Positions 50,263 through 60,773 of a DNA stretch of 64,000 nucleotides are shown piece by piece. Where the stretch lies: the NCBI RefSeq assembly GCF_028621895.1, contig NZ_CP117520.1, positions 682,001 through 746,000 of the forward strand, read 5' to 3'. The DNA is from Acinetobacter sp. GSS19 (GTDB lineage: Bacteria > Pseudomonadota > Gammaproteobacteria > Pseudomonadales > Moraxellaceae). A program made the position numbers and the translations under genes. Each line of letters opens with the position of its first letter. Within the stretch, counting starts at the first letter, position 1. The notes beneath the pieces were generated by a model. That model did not search any database. It saw only the letters and a program-made list of their open reading frames with translations, and had not been told where the DNA came from.

Positions 50263-53200
50263 ATGTCTACACAAACAGTTACCGTCAAAATCCATGACGC
50301 TAAAAAAGTTATTTCAACCTTTCAAGTTACCAAGACTCATGATCAGCCGGTCATTATTCAGGCAAAAGCAAATCTCAATTATGAGCTGGTTGATGATATG
50401 ACTCAGTTCGCGCCTGAGAACATTAAAATTCAACGCGTAGGCCAAGATCTACATATTGCTTTTGAAGATGCAGATGGTCTTCCAAATGATCCAGATCTGA
50501 TCATCACGAACTATTACCAGGCGAATGGGGGTTCGAGTAATCTTTTGATTGGCTTAAGCGAGAATGGCAGTTATTACGCGTATGTGCCTGAAAGTGGGTT
50601 GCAAGAAGGTGCAGTCAGCATGCTCGCTGACCAAATTACTTCTGCACAGGCACTAGGTGGTGAAGCCTTAGTACCAGCAGCTTTTGCCTTTAATCCATGG
50701 TGGTTACTCGGTTTAAGTCCATTGGCAGCAGTCGGTGGCGGTGGAGGTGGCGGTGGAGGAGATACAACTGCACCGACAGTGACCTCAATTGTGATGAGCG
50801 ATACACAGCTAAAAAGTGGTGAGACTTCTATTGTAACGATTACCTTCAGTGAAGCTGTGACCGGATTTGACAATACGGATGTGACGGTTGAGAACGGCAC
50901 ACTAAGCACTTTAACCAGTAATGATGGTGGTATAACCTGGACTGGGATATTTACACCAGCTGCAGATATTGAAGATACCTCCAATATTATTACTGTGGCG
51001 AATACCTATACTGATGCTGCGGGGAATGCAGGTAGCTCTGCAACAAGTGATAATTATACGATTGATACACTCGTACCAAGTCTAGATATTACCAGTGATA
51101 ACTTGGGCAGCCTGAGTGTGGGTGAAACTGCCTTGGTAACTTTCACTTTTAGTGAAGAGATTGATCCCGCCAGTTTTAGTTTTGATGAAATACAAGTAGA
51201 AGGCGGTACATTAAGTGCCTTGAGTGAACCACAACTCATGGAAGATGGAACGTTGGTTTATACCGCTACTTTTACTAAAGACAGTAGTGATACTAAGCCA
51301 CAGGTTAGTGTTATCGATGATAGTTATACAGATCTTGCCGGTAATGAAGGCACAGGGGATTTCCAAACTTGGCCATGGGATGTGGATGTTCCAACAATTG
51401 ACATCCGTAGCATTGCAGGCGAAAGCCAAAACCCACTGGATAGCGATGCCAATGGTTATGCCACCATCAACATCAACGACAAAGCAAGCGGCTTTGCGGT
51501 ATCGGGCATCACCACAGGTGTTGAAAATGGCCAGTTGGTGACTGTGAGGGTCTATGATGGCGAGACACTGGTGACCACCTTGAGTCCGGTAGCAGTCAGC
51601 GGTAACAGCTGGAGTGCCAGTGTTCCTGCAGGTGCCGGCTGGATCACGGATGGAGTGGTGTATACGTTTAAAGCCGATGTCACCGACAAAGCAGGCAACT
51701 CTGCAACAGACAGTGACATTACCCTTGCGACCGATCTCACCAGTCCAGCGATCGACATCCGTAGCATTGCAGGCGAAAGCCAAAGCCCACTGGATACCGA
51801 TGCCAATGGTTATGCCACCATCAACATCAACGACAAAGCAAGCGGCTTTGCGGTATCGGGCATCACCACAGGTGTTGAAAATGGCCAGTTGGTGACTGTG
51901 AGGGTCTATGATGGCGAGACACTGGTGACCACCTTGAGTCCGGTAGCAGTCAGCGGTAACAGCTGGAGTGCCAGTGTTCCTGCAGGTGCCGGCTGGATCA
52001 CGGATGGAGTGGTGTATACGTTTAAAGCCGATGTCACCGACAAAGCAGGCAACTCTGCAACAGACAGTGACATTACCCTTGCGACCGATCTCACCAGTCC
52101 AGCGATCGACATCCGTAGCATTGCAGGCGAAAGCCAAAGCCCACTGGATACCGATGCCAATGGTTATGCCACCATCAACATCAACGACAAAGCAAGCGGC
52201 TTTGCGGTATCGGGCATCACCACAGGTGTTGAAAATGGCCAGTTGGTGACTGTGAGGGTCTATGATGGCGAGACACTGGTGACCACCTTGAGTCCGGTTG
52301 CAGTCAGCGGTAACAGCTGGAGTGCCAGTGTTCCTGCAGGTGCCGGCTGGATCACGGATGGAGTGGTGTATACGTTTAAAGCCGATGTCACCGACAAAGC
52401 AGGCAACTCTGCAACAGACAGTGACATTACCCTTGCGACCGATCTCACCAGTCCAGCGATCGACATCCGTAGCATTGCAGGCGAAAGCCAAAGCCCACTG
52501 GATACCGATGCCAATGGTTATGCCACCATCAACATCAACGACAAAGCAAGCGGCTTTGCGGTATCGGGCATCACCACAGGTGTTGAAAATGGCCAGTTGG
52601 TGACTGTGAGGGTCTATGATGGCGAGACACTGGTGACCACCTTGAGTCCGGTAGCAGTCAGCGGTAACAGCTGGAGTGCCAGTGTTCCTGCAGGTGCCGG
52701 CTGGATCACGGATGGAGTGGTGTATACGTTTAAAGCCGATGTCACCGACAAAGCAGGCAACTCTGCAACAGACAGTGACATTACCCTTGCGACCGATCTC
52801 ACCAGTCCAGCGATCGACATCCGTAGCATTGCAGGCGAAAGCCAAAGCCCACTGGATAGCGATGCCAATGGTTATGCCACCATCAACATCAACGACAAAG
52901 CAAGCGGCTTTGCGGTATCGGGCATCACCACAGGTGTTGAAAATGGCCAGTTGGTGACTGTGAGGGTCTATGATGGCGAGACACTGGTGACCACCTTGAG
53001 TCCGGTTGCAGTCAGCGGTAACAGCTGGAGTGCCAGTGTTCCTGCAGGTGCCGGCTGGATCACGGATGGAGTGGTGTATACGTTTAAAGCCGATGTCACC
53101 GACAAAGCAGGCAACTCTGCAACAGACAGTGACATTACCCTTGCGACCGATCTCACCAGTCCAGCGATCGACATCCGTAGCATTGCAGGCGAAAGCCAAA

Positions 53201-56200
53201 GCCCACTGGATAGCGATGCCAATGGTTATGCCACCATCAACATCAACGACAAAGCAAGCGGCTTTGCGGTATCGGGCATCACCACAGGTGTTGAAAATGG
53301 CCAGATGGTCACCGTAAGCGTTTACAATGGTGCCACCCTGGTGACCACCTTGAGTCCGGTTGCAGTCAGCGGTAACAGCTGGAGTGCCAGTGTTCCTGCA
53401 GGTGCCGGCTGGATCACGGATGGAGTGGTGTATACGTTTAAAGCCGATGTCACCGACAAAGCAGGCAACTCTGCAACAGACAGTGACATTACCCTTGCGA
53501 CCGATCTCACCAGTCCAGCGATCGACATCCGTAGCATTGCAGGCGAAAGCCAAAGCCCACTGGATACCGATGCCAATGGTTATGCCACCATCAACATCAA
53601 CGACAAAGCAAGCGGCTTTGCGGTATCGGGCATCACCACAGGTGTTGAAAATGGCCAGTTGGTGACTGTGAGGGTCTATGATGGCGAGACACTGGTGACC
53701 ACCTTGAGTCCGGTAGCAGTCAGCGGTAACAGCTGGAGTGCCAGTGTTCCTGCAGGTGCCGGCTGGATCACGGATGGAGTGGTGTATACGTTTAAAGCCG
53801 ATGTCACCGACAAAGCAGGCAACTCTGCAACAGACAGTGACATTACCCTTGCGACCGATCTCACCAGTCCAGCGATCGACATCCGTAGCATTGCAGGCGA
53901 AAGCCAAAGCCCACTGGATACCGATGCCAATGGTTATGCCACCATCAACATCAACGACAAAGCAAGCGGCTTTGCGGTATCGGGCATCACCACAGGTGTT
54001 GAAAATGGCCAGTTGGTGACTGTGAGGGTCTATGATGGCGAGACACTGGTGACCACCTTGAGTCCGGTAGCAGTCAGCGGTAACAGCTGGAGTGCCAGTG
54101 TTCCTGCAGGTGCCGGCTGGATCACGGATGGAGTGGTGTATACGTTTAAAGCCGATGTCACCGACAAAGCAGGCAACTCTGCAACAGACAGTGACATTAC
54201 CCTTGCGACCGATCTCACCAGTCCAGCGATCGACATCCGTAGCATTGCAGGCGAAAGCCAAAGCCCACTGGATACCGATGCCAATGGTTATGCCACCATC
54301 AACATCAACGACAAAGCAAGCGGCTTTGCGGTATCGGGCATCACCACAGGTGTTGAAAATGGCCAGTTGGTGACTGTGAGGGTCTATGATGGCGAGACAC
54401 TGGTGACCACCTTGAGTCCGGTAGCAGTCAGCGGTAACAGCTGGAGTGCCAGTGTTCCTGCAGGTGCCGGCTGGATCACGGATGGAGTGGTGTATACGTT
54501 TAAAGCCGATGTCACCGACAAAGCAGGCAACTCTGCAACAGACAGTGACATTACCCTTGCGACCGATCTCACCAGTCCAGCGATCGACATCCGTAGCATT
54601 GCAGGCGAAAGCCAAAGCCCACTGGATACCGATGCCAATGGTTATGCCACCATCAACATCAACGACAAAGCAAGCGGCTTTGCGGTATCGGGCATCACCA
54701 CAGGTGTTGAAAATGGCCAGTTGGTGACTGTGAGGGTCTATGATGGCGAGACACTGGTGACCACCTTGAGTCCGGTTGCAGTCAGCGGTAACAGCTGGAG
54801 TGCCAGTGTTCCTGCAGGTGCCGGCTGGATCACGGATGGAGTGGTGTATACGTTTAAAGCCGATGTCACCGACAAAGCAGGCAACTCTGCAACAGACAGT
54901 GACATTACCCTTGCGACCGATCTCACCAGTCCAGCGATCGACATCCGTAGCATTGCAGGCGAAAGCCAAAGCCCACTGGATACCGATGCCAATGGTTATG
55001 CCACCATCAACATCAACGACAAAGCAAGCGGCTTTGCGGTATCGGGCATCACCACAGGTGTTGAAAATGGCCAGATGGTCACCGTAAGCGTTTACAATGG
55101 TGCCACCCTGGTGACCACCTTGAGTCCGGTTGCAGTCAGCGGTAACAGCTGGAGTGCCAGTGTTCCTGCAGGTGCCGGCTGGATCACGGATGGAGTGGTG
55201 TATACGTTTAAAGCCGATGTCACCGACAAAGCAGGCAACTCTGCAACAGACAGTGACATTACCCTTGCGACCGATCTCACCAGTCCAGCGATCGACATCC
55301 GTAGCATTGCAGGCGAAAGCCAAAGCCCACTGGATACCGATGCCAATGGTTATGCCACCATCAACATCAACGACAAAGCAAGCGGCTTTGCGGTATCGGG
55401 CATCACCACAGGTGTTGAAAATGGCCAGTTGGTGACTGTGAGGGTCTATGATGGCGAGACACTGGTGACCACCTTGAGTCCGGTAGCAGTCAGCGGTAAC
55501 AGCTGGAGTGCCAGTGTTCCTGCAGGTGCCGGCTGGATCACGGATGGAGTGGTGTATACGTTTAAAGCCGATGTCACCGACAAAGCAGGCAACTCTGCAA
55601 CAGACAGTGACATTACCCTTGCGACCGATCTCACCAGTCCAGCGATCGACATCCGTAGCATTGCAGGCGAAAGCCAAAGCCCACTGGATAGCGATGCCAA
55701 TGGTTATGCCACCATCAACATCAACGACAAAGCAAGCGGCTTTGCGGTATCGGGCATCACCACAGGTGTTGAAAATGGCCAGTTGGTGACTGTGAGGGTC
55801 TATGATGGCGAGACACTGGTGACCACCTTGAGTCCGGTTGCAGTCAGCGGTAACAGCTGGAGTGCCAGTGTTCCTGCAGGTGCCGGCTGGATCACGGATG
55901 GAGTGGTGTATACGTTTAAAGCCGATGTCACCGACAAAGCAGGCAACTCTGCAACAGACAGTGACATTACCCTTGCGACCGATCTCACCAGTCCAGCGAT
56001 CGACATCCGTAGCATTGCAGGCGAAAGCCAAAGCCCACTGGATACCGATGCCAATGGTTATGCCACCATCAACATCAACGACAAAGCAAGCGGCTTTGCG
56101 GTATCGGGCATCACCACAGGTGTTGAAAATGGCCAGTTGGTGACTGTGAGGGTCTATGATGGCGAGACACTGGTGACCACCTTGAGTCCGGTAGCAGTCA

Positions 56201-59200
56201 GCGGTAACAGCTGGAGTGCCAGTGTTCCTGCAGGTGCCGGCTGGATCACGGATGGAGTGGTGTATACGTTTAAAGCCGATGTCACCGACAAAGCAGGCAA
56301 CTCTGCAACAGACAGTGACATTACCCTTGCGACCGATCTCACCAGTCCAGCGATCGACATCCGTAGCATTGCAGGCGAAAGCCAAAGCCCACTGGATAGC
56401 GATGCCAATGGTTATGCCACCATCAACATCAACGACAAAGCAAGCGGCTTTGCGGTATCGGGCATCACCACAGGTGTTGAAAATGGCCAGATGGTCACCG
56501 TAAGCGTTTACAATGGTGCCACCCTGGTGACCACCTTGAGTCCGGTAGCAGTCAGCGGTAACAGCTGGAGTGCCAGTGTTCCTGCAGGTGCCGGCTGGAT
56601 CACGGATGGAGTGGTGTATACGTTTAAAGCCGATGTCACCGACAAAGCAGGCAACTCTGCAACAGACAGTGACATTACCCTTGCGACCGATCTCACCAGT
56701 CCAGCGATCGACATCCGTAGCATTGCAGGCGAAAGCCAAAGCCCACTGGATACCGATGCCAATGGTTATGCCACCATCAACATCAACGACAAAGCAAGCG
56801 GCTTTGCGGTATCGGGCATCACCACAGGTGTTGAAAATGGCCAGATGGTCACCGTAAGCGTTTACAATGGTGCCACCCTGGTGACCACCTTGAGTCCGGT
56901 TGCAGTCAGCGGTAACAGCTGGAGTGCCAGTGTTCCTGCAGGTGCCGGCTGGATCACGGATGGAGTGGTGTATACGTTTAAAGCCGATGTCACCGACAAA
57001 GCAGGCAACTCTGCAACAGACAGTGACATTACCCTTGCGACCGATCTCACCAGTCCAGCGATCGACATCCGTAGCATTGCAGGCGAAAGCCAAAGCCCAC
57101 TGGATACCGATGCCAATGGTTATGCCACCATCAACATCAACGACAAAGCAAGCGGCTTTGCGGTATCGGGCATCACCACAGGTGTTGAAAATGGCCAGAT
57201 GGTCACCGTAAGCGTTTACAATGGTGCCACCCTGGTGACCACCTTGAGTCCGGTTGCAGTCAGCGGTAACAGCTGGAGTGCCAGTGTTCCTGCAGGTGCC
57301 GGCTGGATCACGGATGGAGTGGTGTATACGTTTAAAGCCGATGTCACCGACAAAGCAGGCAACCCTGCAACAGACAGTGACATTACCCTTGCGACAGATT
57401 TAACACCACCAACGATGCTTGATGATTCAACCAATAACGTATCTGAAGAAGGTTTAAATGGTGGTATCAAAGATTCAATACCGGCAGAAATGGATACCAC
57501 GAATTCTGCAACTGCAGTCTCAACTTTGAGTAATAAGATTGTTTTCTCAGAAGCCTTGTCTTCAATCTCTGTGTCAAATACGGTGGATGTCATCAGTATG
57601 TCCTCAGGGTTACCGATTGCATCACTTACATCGGGAGGTTTACCAGTCACCTGGAGTCACTTCACACCGACTGACCCGGTAGCCGGACAATACATTTTGA
57701 TTGGTACAATCGCAACGAGCCCTGTCACTGAAGTTGCTCGACTTACCATCAATACAGATGGTAGCTATCAGTTTGAATTAAAAGCAGCTTTGGATCATCC
57801 AGATGTCAACCTAGAAGATGTCTTACAGTTGCAATTTGATCTGAATATCACGGATCTTGCAGGCAACTCAGCAAGTGTTCCAACGGCATTGACGATTAAT
57901 ATCGAAGATGACCGACCTGATGTGCACTTCCAAAATGGTAATATTGCGGGCGGTGCCGTAAATCTACTCGCGACATTTACCGAAACCAACCTTACAGGTT
58001 TTGTTGAAACCAACCTCATCAACATTTTTGATCACTATAACTCTGGAACTTCTTCAGATGTGACACAAACCATGATGGTTTGGGCAAAACAAAATAATCT
58101 GACCGAAGTTAATTTAACGCTTCTATCAAGTAGCCAATTGGATACATTCCGTGGCTTATTGAGCACTAAAGAAGGAAACTTAATCCTTCAAGAGGTTGCG
58201 CACGAATTAGGACTCTCAATTTCTTGGAACGCTACAGGAAACTTGACCTTCCATATCACGGCAGGAACCTCAGCTTTAACCAATCAATCTGCGAATGAGC
58301 TATTGGCGACTTTGTATCAGACCATCGGTGGTTTAATGCAAAGTAATACTAGTACCTTGATGGCAGGTGCGACCTTAACAGCCAGTGATGGTTTGTCTAC
58401 AGTCACAACGACTTTACCAACTGATCCGGTTACCGGTTTTACGGATAATTTTGGTGCGGTTGATACCTTTGGTCTAACACTCGCTAACAAAGTTTATGTG
58501 CCAGAAAATACCGTGACGGGTACTTCAAGGGATGATGTCTACTTTACGAAAAGTGGGAATGACACCGTTTATGGTAAAGCCGGTAGTGACATCCTTATTG
58601 GTGGAACAGGCAATGACGTGATGTATGGAGATGATGAAACCCCTGATACCCTAACGGATGATAATGATAAATTGTACGGTGGAGACGGGGCAGACACACT
58701 CTATGGTGGTAATGGTCAGGACTTGCTGAATGGTGGAGCTGGTAATGATAAATTGTATGGCCAAAACGGCAATGATCTGCTCATTGGTGGCATGAATGAT
58801 GATTTCTTGACAGGTGGTGAAGGTAAGGATGTCTTCCAATGGCGTTATGAAGATACTTTACCAAATATTAACCTGCGGATTGATTTGGCCCCTTCAGCCA
58901 AACCTGGAGATGTTATCCGGGTGACTGACGGTTTCACCGTTCAAGAGTACGTAGTTCCGGGTGGTGGCCCTGCTGGTCAGATGAATTCAATTGATGTCAT
59001 CTTTGATCGTATTCCTTTACCAGGTGAAGTCATCACGATCACAGCAGCCCGGATTAATGTCGATACAGGTCAAACAGAAATCATTCGTACCATGACCCCA
59101 CCGGGGACAGACAGTGCGATTTATTTGCCAGAGGCTAATACGACAAATGCGAAATTAACAGTCACAATTCTGGATGATAATGGCCCTAAAGATGGTTATT

Positions 59201-60699
59201 TGACCCCAAGTGAAATCGCAACCAATACAGCAAACGCCATTGACCTTCGGGTGAATTTTACAACCTTGGGTGATGCGGCAGCAGGGGATGTGATTGAGTT
59301 ATCTTATACCTATGTCGATGGTATGGTCGTCAAAACGGATATGCTACAAGTCACTCTAAACAGCAGCATGTTGTCTAATGGCTATGTCGATATCCCAATG
59401 AATTCAACCCAGATTCCACTCCCTACAACGACGTATAACAGTTTCTTTAGTTTCACTGCCGTGCTGAAAGATAGTGCTGCGGTTGATGCAATATACAAAT
59501 CTGCCCCTGCCAGTATAGGAGCGACATTCACTCCAAGTAATACGGAAAGGGTAACGTCAGATCCTGGTGTCCTTACTCTACTCAGCGATACCAACAATGA
59601 CGGTATTTTGTCGGACATTACACCACGGGATGTCGTAACAGATTTTGCCGTGGGACTTGGTCCTAACAATCCGGTTGATGTCTTGGATTTACGCGCGCTG
59701 TTAATCAATGAGTACTATATTTCGGGTACTTTGGAAAATAACTTGAGCCGTTATATAAGAGTTGAAGCGAAAACTGTCGATCCAGTGACAGGACTGGATT
59801 CAACGGCAAATGGTGCTGTGCTCTCAACTGTGATCTACGTCAGTTCTACAGGAACCTATGGTTCAGGCACAGAAGTTACCGATCAGGAAATCGTGTTATT
59901 CGGCATCGATTTAACCTCTAATAATACAACGCCTGATCAGGTAGTCATTAATAAATTACTAAGTGATGGCAGCCTACTGGTCGATGGTGTCGGCAGTGTA
60001 ATTTATGTCAGTGGTGACCCAGTATTTGGTGACCTGGTGGATTACGGTGGCGATGGACCGGGATACGTCAAAACGATCAATTACGATGGTTTAACCATTA
60101 ATTATGACGGTAATGGACATGTGAGCGGTAATGGATTGACTGGTGATGATACTTTATCAGGCAATATTTTAACCATTAATACTGCCGATGGTGATCAGTT
60201 GAAAGTGGATATGGTGACTGGCAGATATGTTTATGATGCGGGTAGTCCAGGAATATCAACTTTTGAGTTTACTGCGGTTGACCGTGATGGTGATACAGAC
60301 TCGGGTTCAGTCAGTTTTGGTTACTTACCTGATCTGAATCAGTCCATTAACTATTCTGTCGGAACGCCTGTAGATGGTGGAGCCGGATTTGATATCCTCA
60401 CGACTACTGAGAATTTGGATCTGACCTCGGTCAATACCATCCAAAATATTGAACAGATTAATCTGGGTAATGGTAACCAAACCTTAACGCTCACAGCAGC
60501 AGATGTGCTTGAAGTAACCGGTTCTAGTACCTTGTATGTCCTTGGTAATACGGGAGATACAGTGAATTTGAGCAATGCAACACAAGTGGGCCCAACGCTT
60601 ACAGGGGGGTATGTTGAATATCAAATGACAACCGCTGGAGGCGTGACAACATCCGTGTTCATTGATAATGACATCACCAATGTAACCGGTGTGTTATAA
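50263..60699 (+). CDS. Giant BapA/RTX-type adhesin secreted by a type I system
   Basis: 3478 residues. Order: BapA-prefix-like N-terminal domain (1-about 157; VKIHDAKKVISTFQVTK, ending FNPWWLLGLSPLAAV), a run of nine Gly (158-166), two different Ig-like domains (about 168-270 and 270-377), 17 near-identical 118-residue Ig-like repeats (379-2384; DIRSIAGESQSPLD, VTDKAGNSATDSD), a unique region (2385-2752), RTX Ca-binding nonapeptides (2753-2860), and a 618-residue C-terminal region with type-I-secretion target features (DVLDLRALL, DGGAGFDIL). Very few Cys, acidic. No N-terminal signal peptide, as expected for type I export. SD GAGG before 50263. The gene ends at a strong terminator; TolC- and HlyB-like genes follow. 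It is a biofilm/adhesion protein by family, not by proof. Confidence 0.92.
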   Translation: MSTQTVTVKIHDAKKVISTFQVTKTHDQPVIIQAKANLNYELVDDMTQFAPENIKIQRVGQDLHIAFEDADGLPNDPDLIITNYYQANGGSSNLLIGLSENGSYYAYVPESGLQEGAVSMLADQITSAQALGGEALVPAAFAFNPWWLLGLSPLAAVGGGGGGGGGDTTAPTVTSIVMSDTQLKSGETSIVTITFSEAVTGFDNTDVTVENGTLSTLTSNDGGITWTGIFTPAADIEDTSNIITVANTYTDAAGNAGSSATSDNYTIDTLVPSLDITSDNLGSLSVGETALVTFTFSEEIDPASFSFDEIQVEGGTLSALSEPQLMEDGTLVYTATFTKDSSDTKPQVSVIDDSYTDLAGNEGTGDFQTWPWDVDVPTIDIRSIAGESQNPLDSDANGYATININDKASGFAVSGITTGVENGQLVTVRVYDGETLVTTLSPVAVSGNSWSASVPAGAGWITDGVVYTFKADVTDKAGNSATDSDITLATDLTSPAIDIRSIAGESQSPLDTDANGYATININDKASGFAVSGITTGVENGQLVTVRVYDGETLVTTLSPVAVSGNSWSASVPAGAGWITDGVVYTFKADVTDKAGNSATDSDITLATDLTSPAIDIRSIAGESQSPLDTDANGYATININDKASGFAVSGITTGVENGQLVTVRVYDGETLVTTLSPVAVSGNSWSASVPAGAGWITDGVVYTFKADVTDKAGNSATDSDITLATDLTSPAIDIRSIAGESQSPLDTDANGYATININDKASGFAVSGITTGVENGQLVTVRVYDGETLVTTLSPVAVSGNSWSASVPAGAGWITDGVVYTFKADVTDKAGNSATDSDITLATDLTSPAIDIRSIAGESQSPLDSDANGYATININDKASGFAVSGITTGVENGQLVTVRVYDGETLVTTLSPVAVSGNSWSASVPAGAGWITDGVVYTFKADVTDKAGNSATDSDITLATDLTSPAIDIRSIAGESQSPLDSDANGYATININDKASGFAVSGITTGVENGQMVTVSVYNGATLVTTLSPVAVSGNSWSASVPAGAGWITDGVVYTFKADVTDKAGNSATDSDITLATDLTSPAIDIRSIAGESQSPLDTDANGYATININDKASGFAVSGITTGVENGQLVTVRVYDGETLVTTLSPVAVSGNSWSASVPAGAGWITDGVVYTFKADVTDKAGNSATDSDITLATDLTSPAIDIRSIAGESQSPLDTDANGYATININDKASGFAVSGITTGVENGQLVTVRVYDGETLVTTLSPVAVSGNSWSASVPAGAGWITDGVVYTFKADVTDKAGNSATDSDITLATDLTSPAIDIRSIAGESQSPLDTDANGYATININDKASGFAVSGITTGVENGQLVTVRVYDGETLVTTLSPVAVSGNSWSASVPAGAGWITDGVVYTFKADVTDKAGNSATDSDITLATDLTSPAIDIRSIAGESQSPLDTDANGYATININDKASGFAVSGITTGVENGQLVTVRVYDGETLVTTLSPVAVSGNSWSASVPAGAGWITDGVVYTFKADVTDKAGNSATDSDITLATDLTSPAIDIRSIAGESQSPLDTDANGYATININDKASGFAVSGITTGVENGQMVTVSVYNGATLVTTLSPVAVSGNSWSASVPAGAGWITDGVVYTFKADVTDKAGNSATDSDITLATDLTSPAIDIRSIAGESQSPLDTDANGYATININDKASGFAVSGITTGVENGQLVTVRVYDGETLVTTLSPVAVSGNSWSASVPAGAGWITDGVVYTFKADVTDKAGNSATDSDITLATDLTSPAIDIRSIAGESQSPLDSDANGYATININDKASGFAVSGITTGVENGQLVTVRVYDGETLVTTLSPVAVSGNSWSASVPAGAGWITDGVVYTFKADVTDKAGNSATDSDITLATDLTSPAIDIRSIAGESQSPLDTDANGYATININDKASGFAVSGITTGVENGQLVTVRVYDGETLVTTLSPVAVSGNSWSASVPAGAGWITDGVVYTFKADVTDKAGNSATDSDITLATDLTSPAIDIRSIAGESQSPLDSDANGYATININDKASGFAVSGITTGVENGQMVTVSVYNGATLVTTLSPVAVSGNSWSASVPAGAGWITDGVVYTFKADVTDKAGNSATDSDITLATDLTSPAIDIRSIAGESQSPLDTDANGYATININDKASGFAVSGITTGVENGQMVTVSVYNGATLVTTLSPVAVSGNSWSASVPAGAGWITDGVVYTFKADVTDKAGNSATDSDITLATDLTSPAIDIRSIAGESQSPLDTDANGYATININDKASGFAVSGITTGVENGQMVTVSVYNGATLVTTLSPVAVSGNSWSASVPAGAGWITDGVVYTFKADVTDKAGNPATDSDITLATDLTPPTMLDDSTNNVSEEGLNGGIKDSIPAEMDTTNSATAVSTLSNKIVFSEALSSISVSNTVDVISMSSGLPIASLTSGGLPVTWSHFTPTDPVAGQYILIGTIATSPVTEVARLTINTDGSYQFELKAALDHPDVNLEDVLQLQFDLNITDLAGNSASVPTALTINIEDDRPDVHFQNGNIAGGAVNLLATFTETNLTGFVETNLINIFDHYNSGTSSDVTQTMMVWAKQNNLTEVNLTLLSSSQLDTFRGLLSTKEGNLILQEVAHELGLSISWNATGNLTFHITAGTSALTNQSANELLATLYQTIGGLMQSNTSTLMAGATLTASDGLSTVTTTLPTDPVTGFTDNFGAVDTFGLTLANKVYVPENTVTGTSRDDVYFTKSGNDTVYGKAGSDILIGGTGNDVMYGDDETPDTLTDDNDKLYGGDGADTLYGGNGQDLLNGGAGNDKLYGQNGNDLLIGGMNDDFLTGGEGKDVFQWRYEDTLPNINLRIDLAPSAKPGDVIRVTDGFTVQEYVVPGGGPAGQMNSIDVIFDRIPLPGEVITITAARINVDTGQTEIIRTMTPPGTDSAIYLPEANTTNAKLTVTILDDNGPKDGYLTPSEIATNTANAIDLRVNFTTLGDAAAGDVIELSYTYVDGMVVKTDMLQVTLNSSMLSNGYVDIPMNSTQIPLPTTTYNSFFSFTAVLKDSAAVDAIYKSAPASIGATFTPSNTERVTSDPGVLTLLSDTNNDGILSDITPRDVVTDFAVGLGPNNPVDVLDLRALLINEYYISGTLENNLSRYIRVEAKTVDPVTGLDSTANGAVLSTVIYVSSTGTYGSGTEVTDQEIVLFGIDLTSNNTTPDQVVINKLLSDGSLLVDGVGSVIYVSGDPVFGDLVDYGGDGPGYVKTINYDGLTINYDGNGHVSGNGLTGDDTLSGNILTINTADGDQLKVDMVTGRYVYDAGSPGISTFEFTAVDRDGDTDSGSVSFGYLPDLNQSINYSVGTPVDGGAGFDILTTTENLDLTSVNTIQNIEQINLGNGNQTLTLTAADVLEVTGSSTLYVLGNTGDTVNLSNATQVGPTLTGGYVEYQMTTAGGVTTSVFIDNDITNVTGVL
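51397..57414 (+). repeat. 17 tandem 354-bp coding repeats of the adhesin
   Basis: Units start at 51397 and then every 354 bp; the last starts at 57061. Units are nearly identical apart from a few two-state sites: AGC/ACC in codon 16 of the unit (Ser in units 1, 5, 6, 13, 15), GTA/GTT in the CCGGTNGCAGTC segment, and a 36-bp cassette coding QLVTVRVYDGETL or QMVTVSVYNGATL (second form in units 6, 11, 15, 16, 17). Unit 1 has an extra N for S, and unit 17 has P for S near its end. Copy number may vary between strains or be miscounted in short-read assemblies. Confidence 0.95.
58519..58845 (+). other. RTX (GGxGxD) calcium-binding repeat block of the adhesin
   Basis: Codes residues about 2753-2860 with nonapeptides such as GGTGNDVMY, GGDGADTLY, GGNGQDLLN, GGAGNDKLY and GQNGNDLLI. 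These bind Ca2+ and drive folding after export. Unusually, about 618 residues follow. Confidence 0.88.
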
Positions 60700-60739
60700 C
60701 TGGTTTTCATCGTTGAATTGACTTTAATCTTGCACTTTC

Positions 60740-60773
60740 AAGGCATCCGATACGCGTATCGGGTGCCTTTTAA
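60740..60773 (+). terminator. Terminator after the adhesin gene
   Basis: Stem AAGGCATCCGATAC / GTATCGGGTGCCTT (one mismatch) with a GC loop, followed by TTTAATTT. Confidence 0.82.

Noticed and set aside
51211..57093. Antisense open frame of 1960 codons across the adhesin repeats
   Set aside because: The 354-bp unit is a multiple of three, so a frame without stops in one unit is open in all of them. It has no RBS, and its translation (Cys/His/Arg-rich, repeated VACFVGDIGFKRIHHS) is an artefact of the adhesin codons.
51397..57414. CRISPR-like array
   Set aside because: The repeats are long (354 bp), coding, without unique spacers, and no cas genes are nearby.
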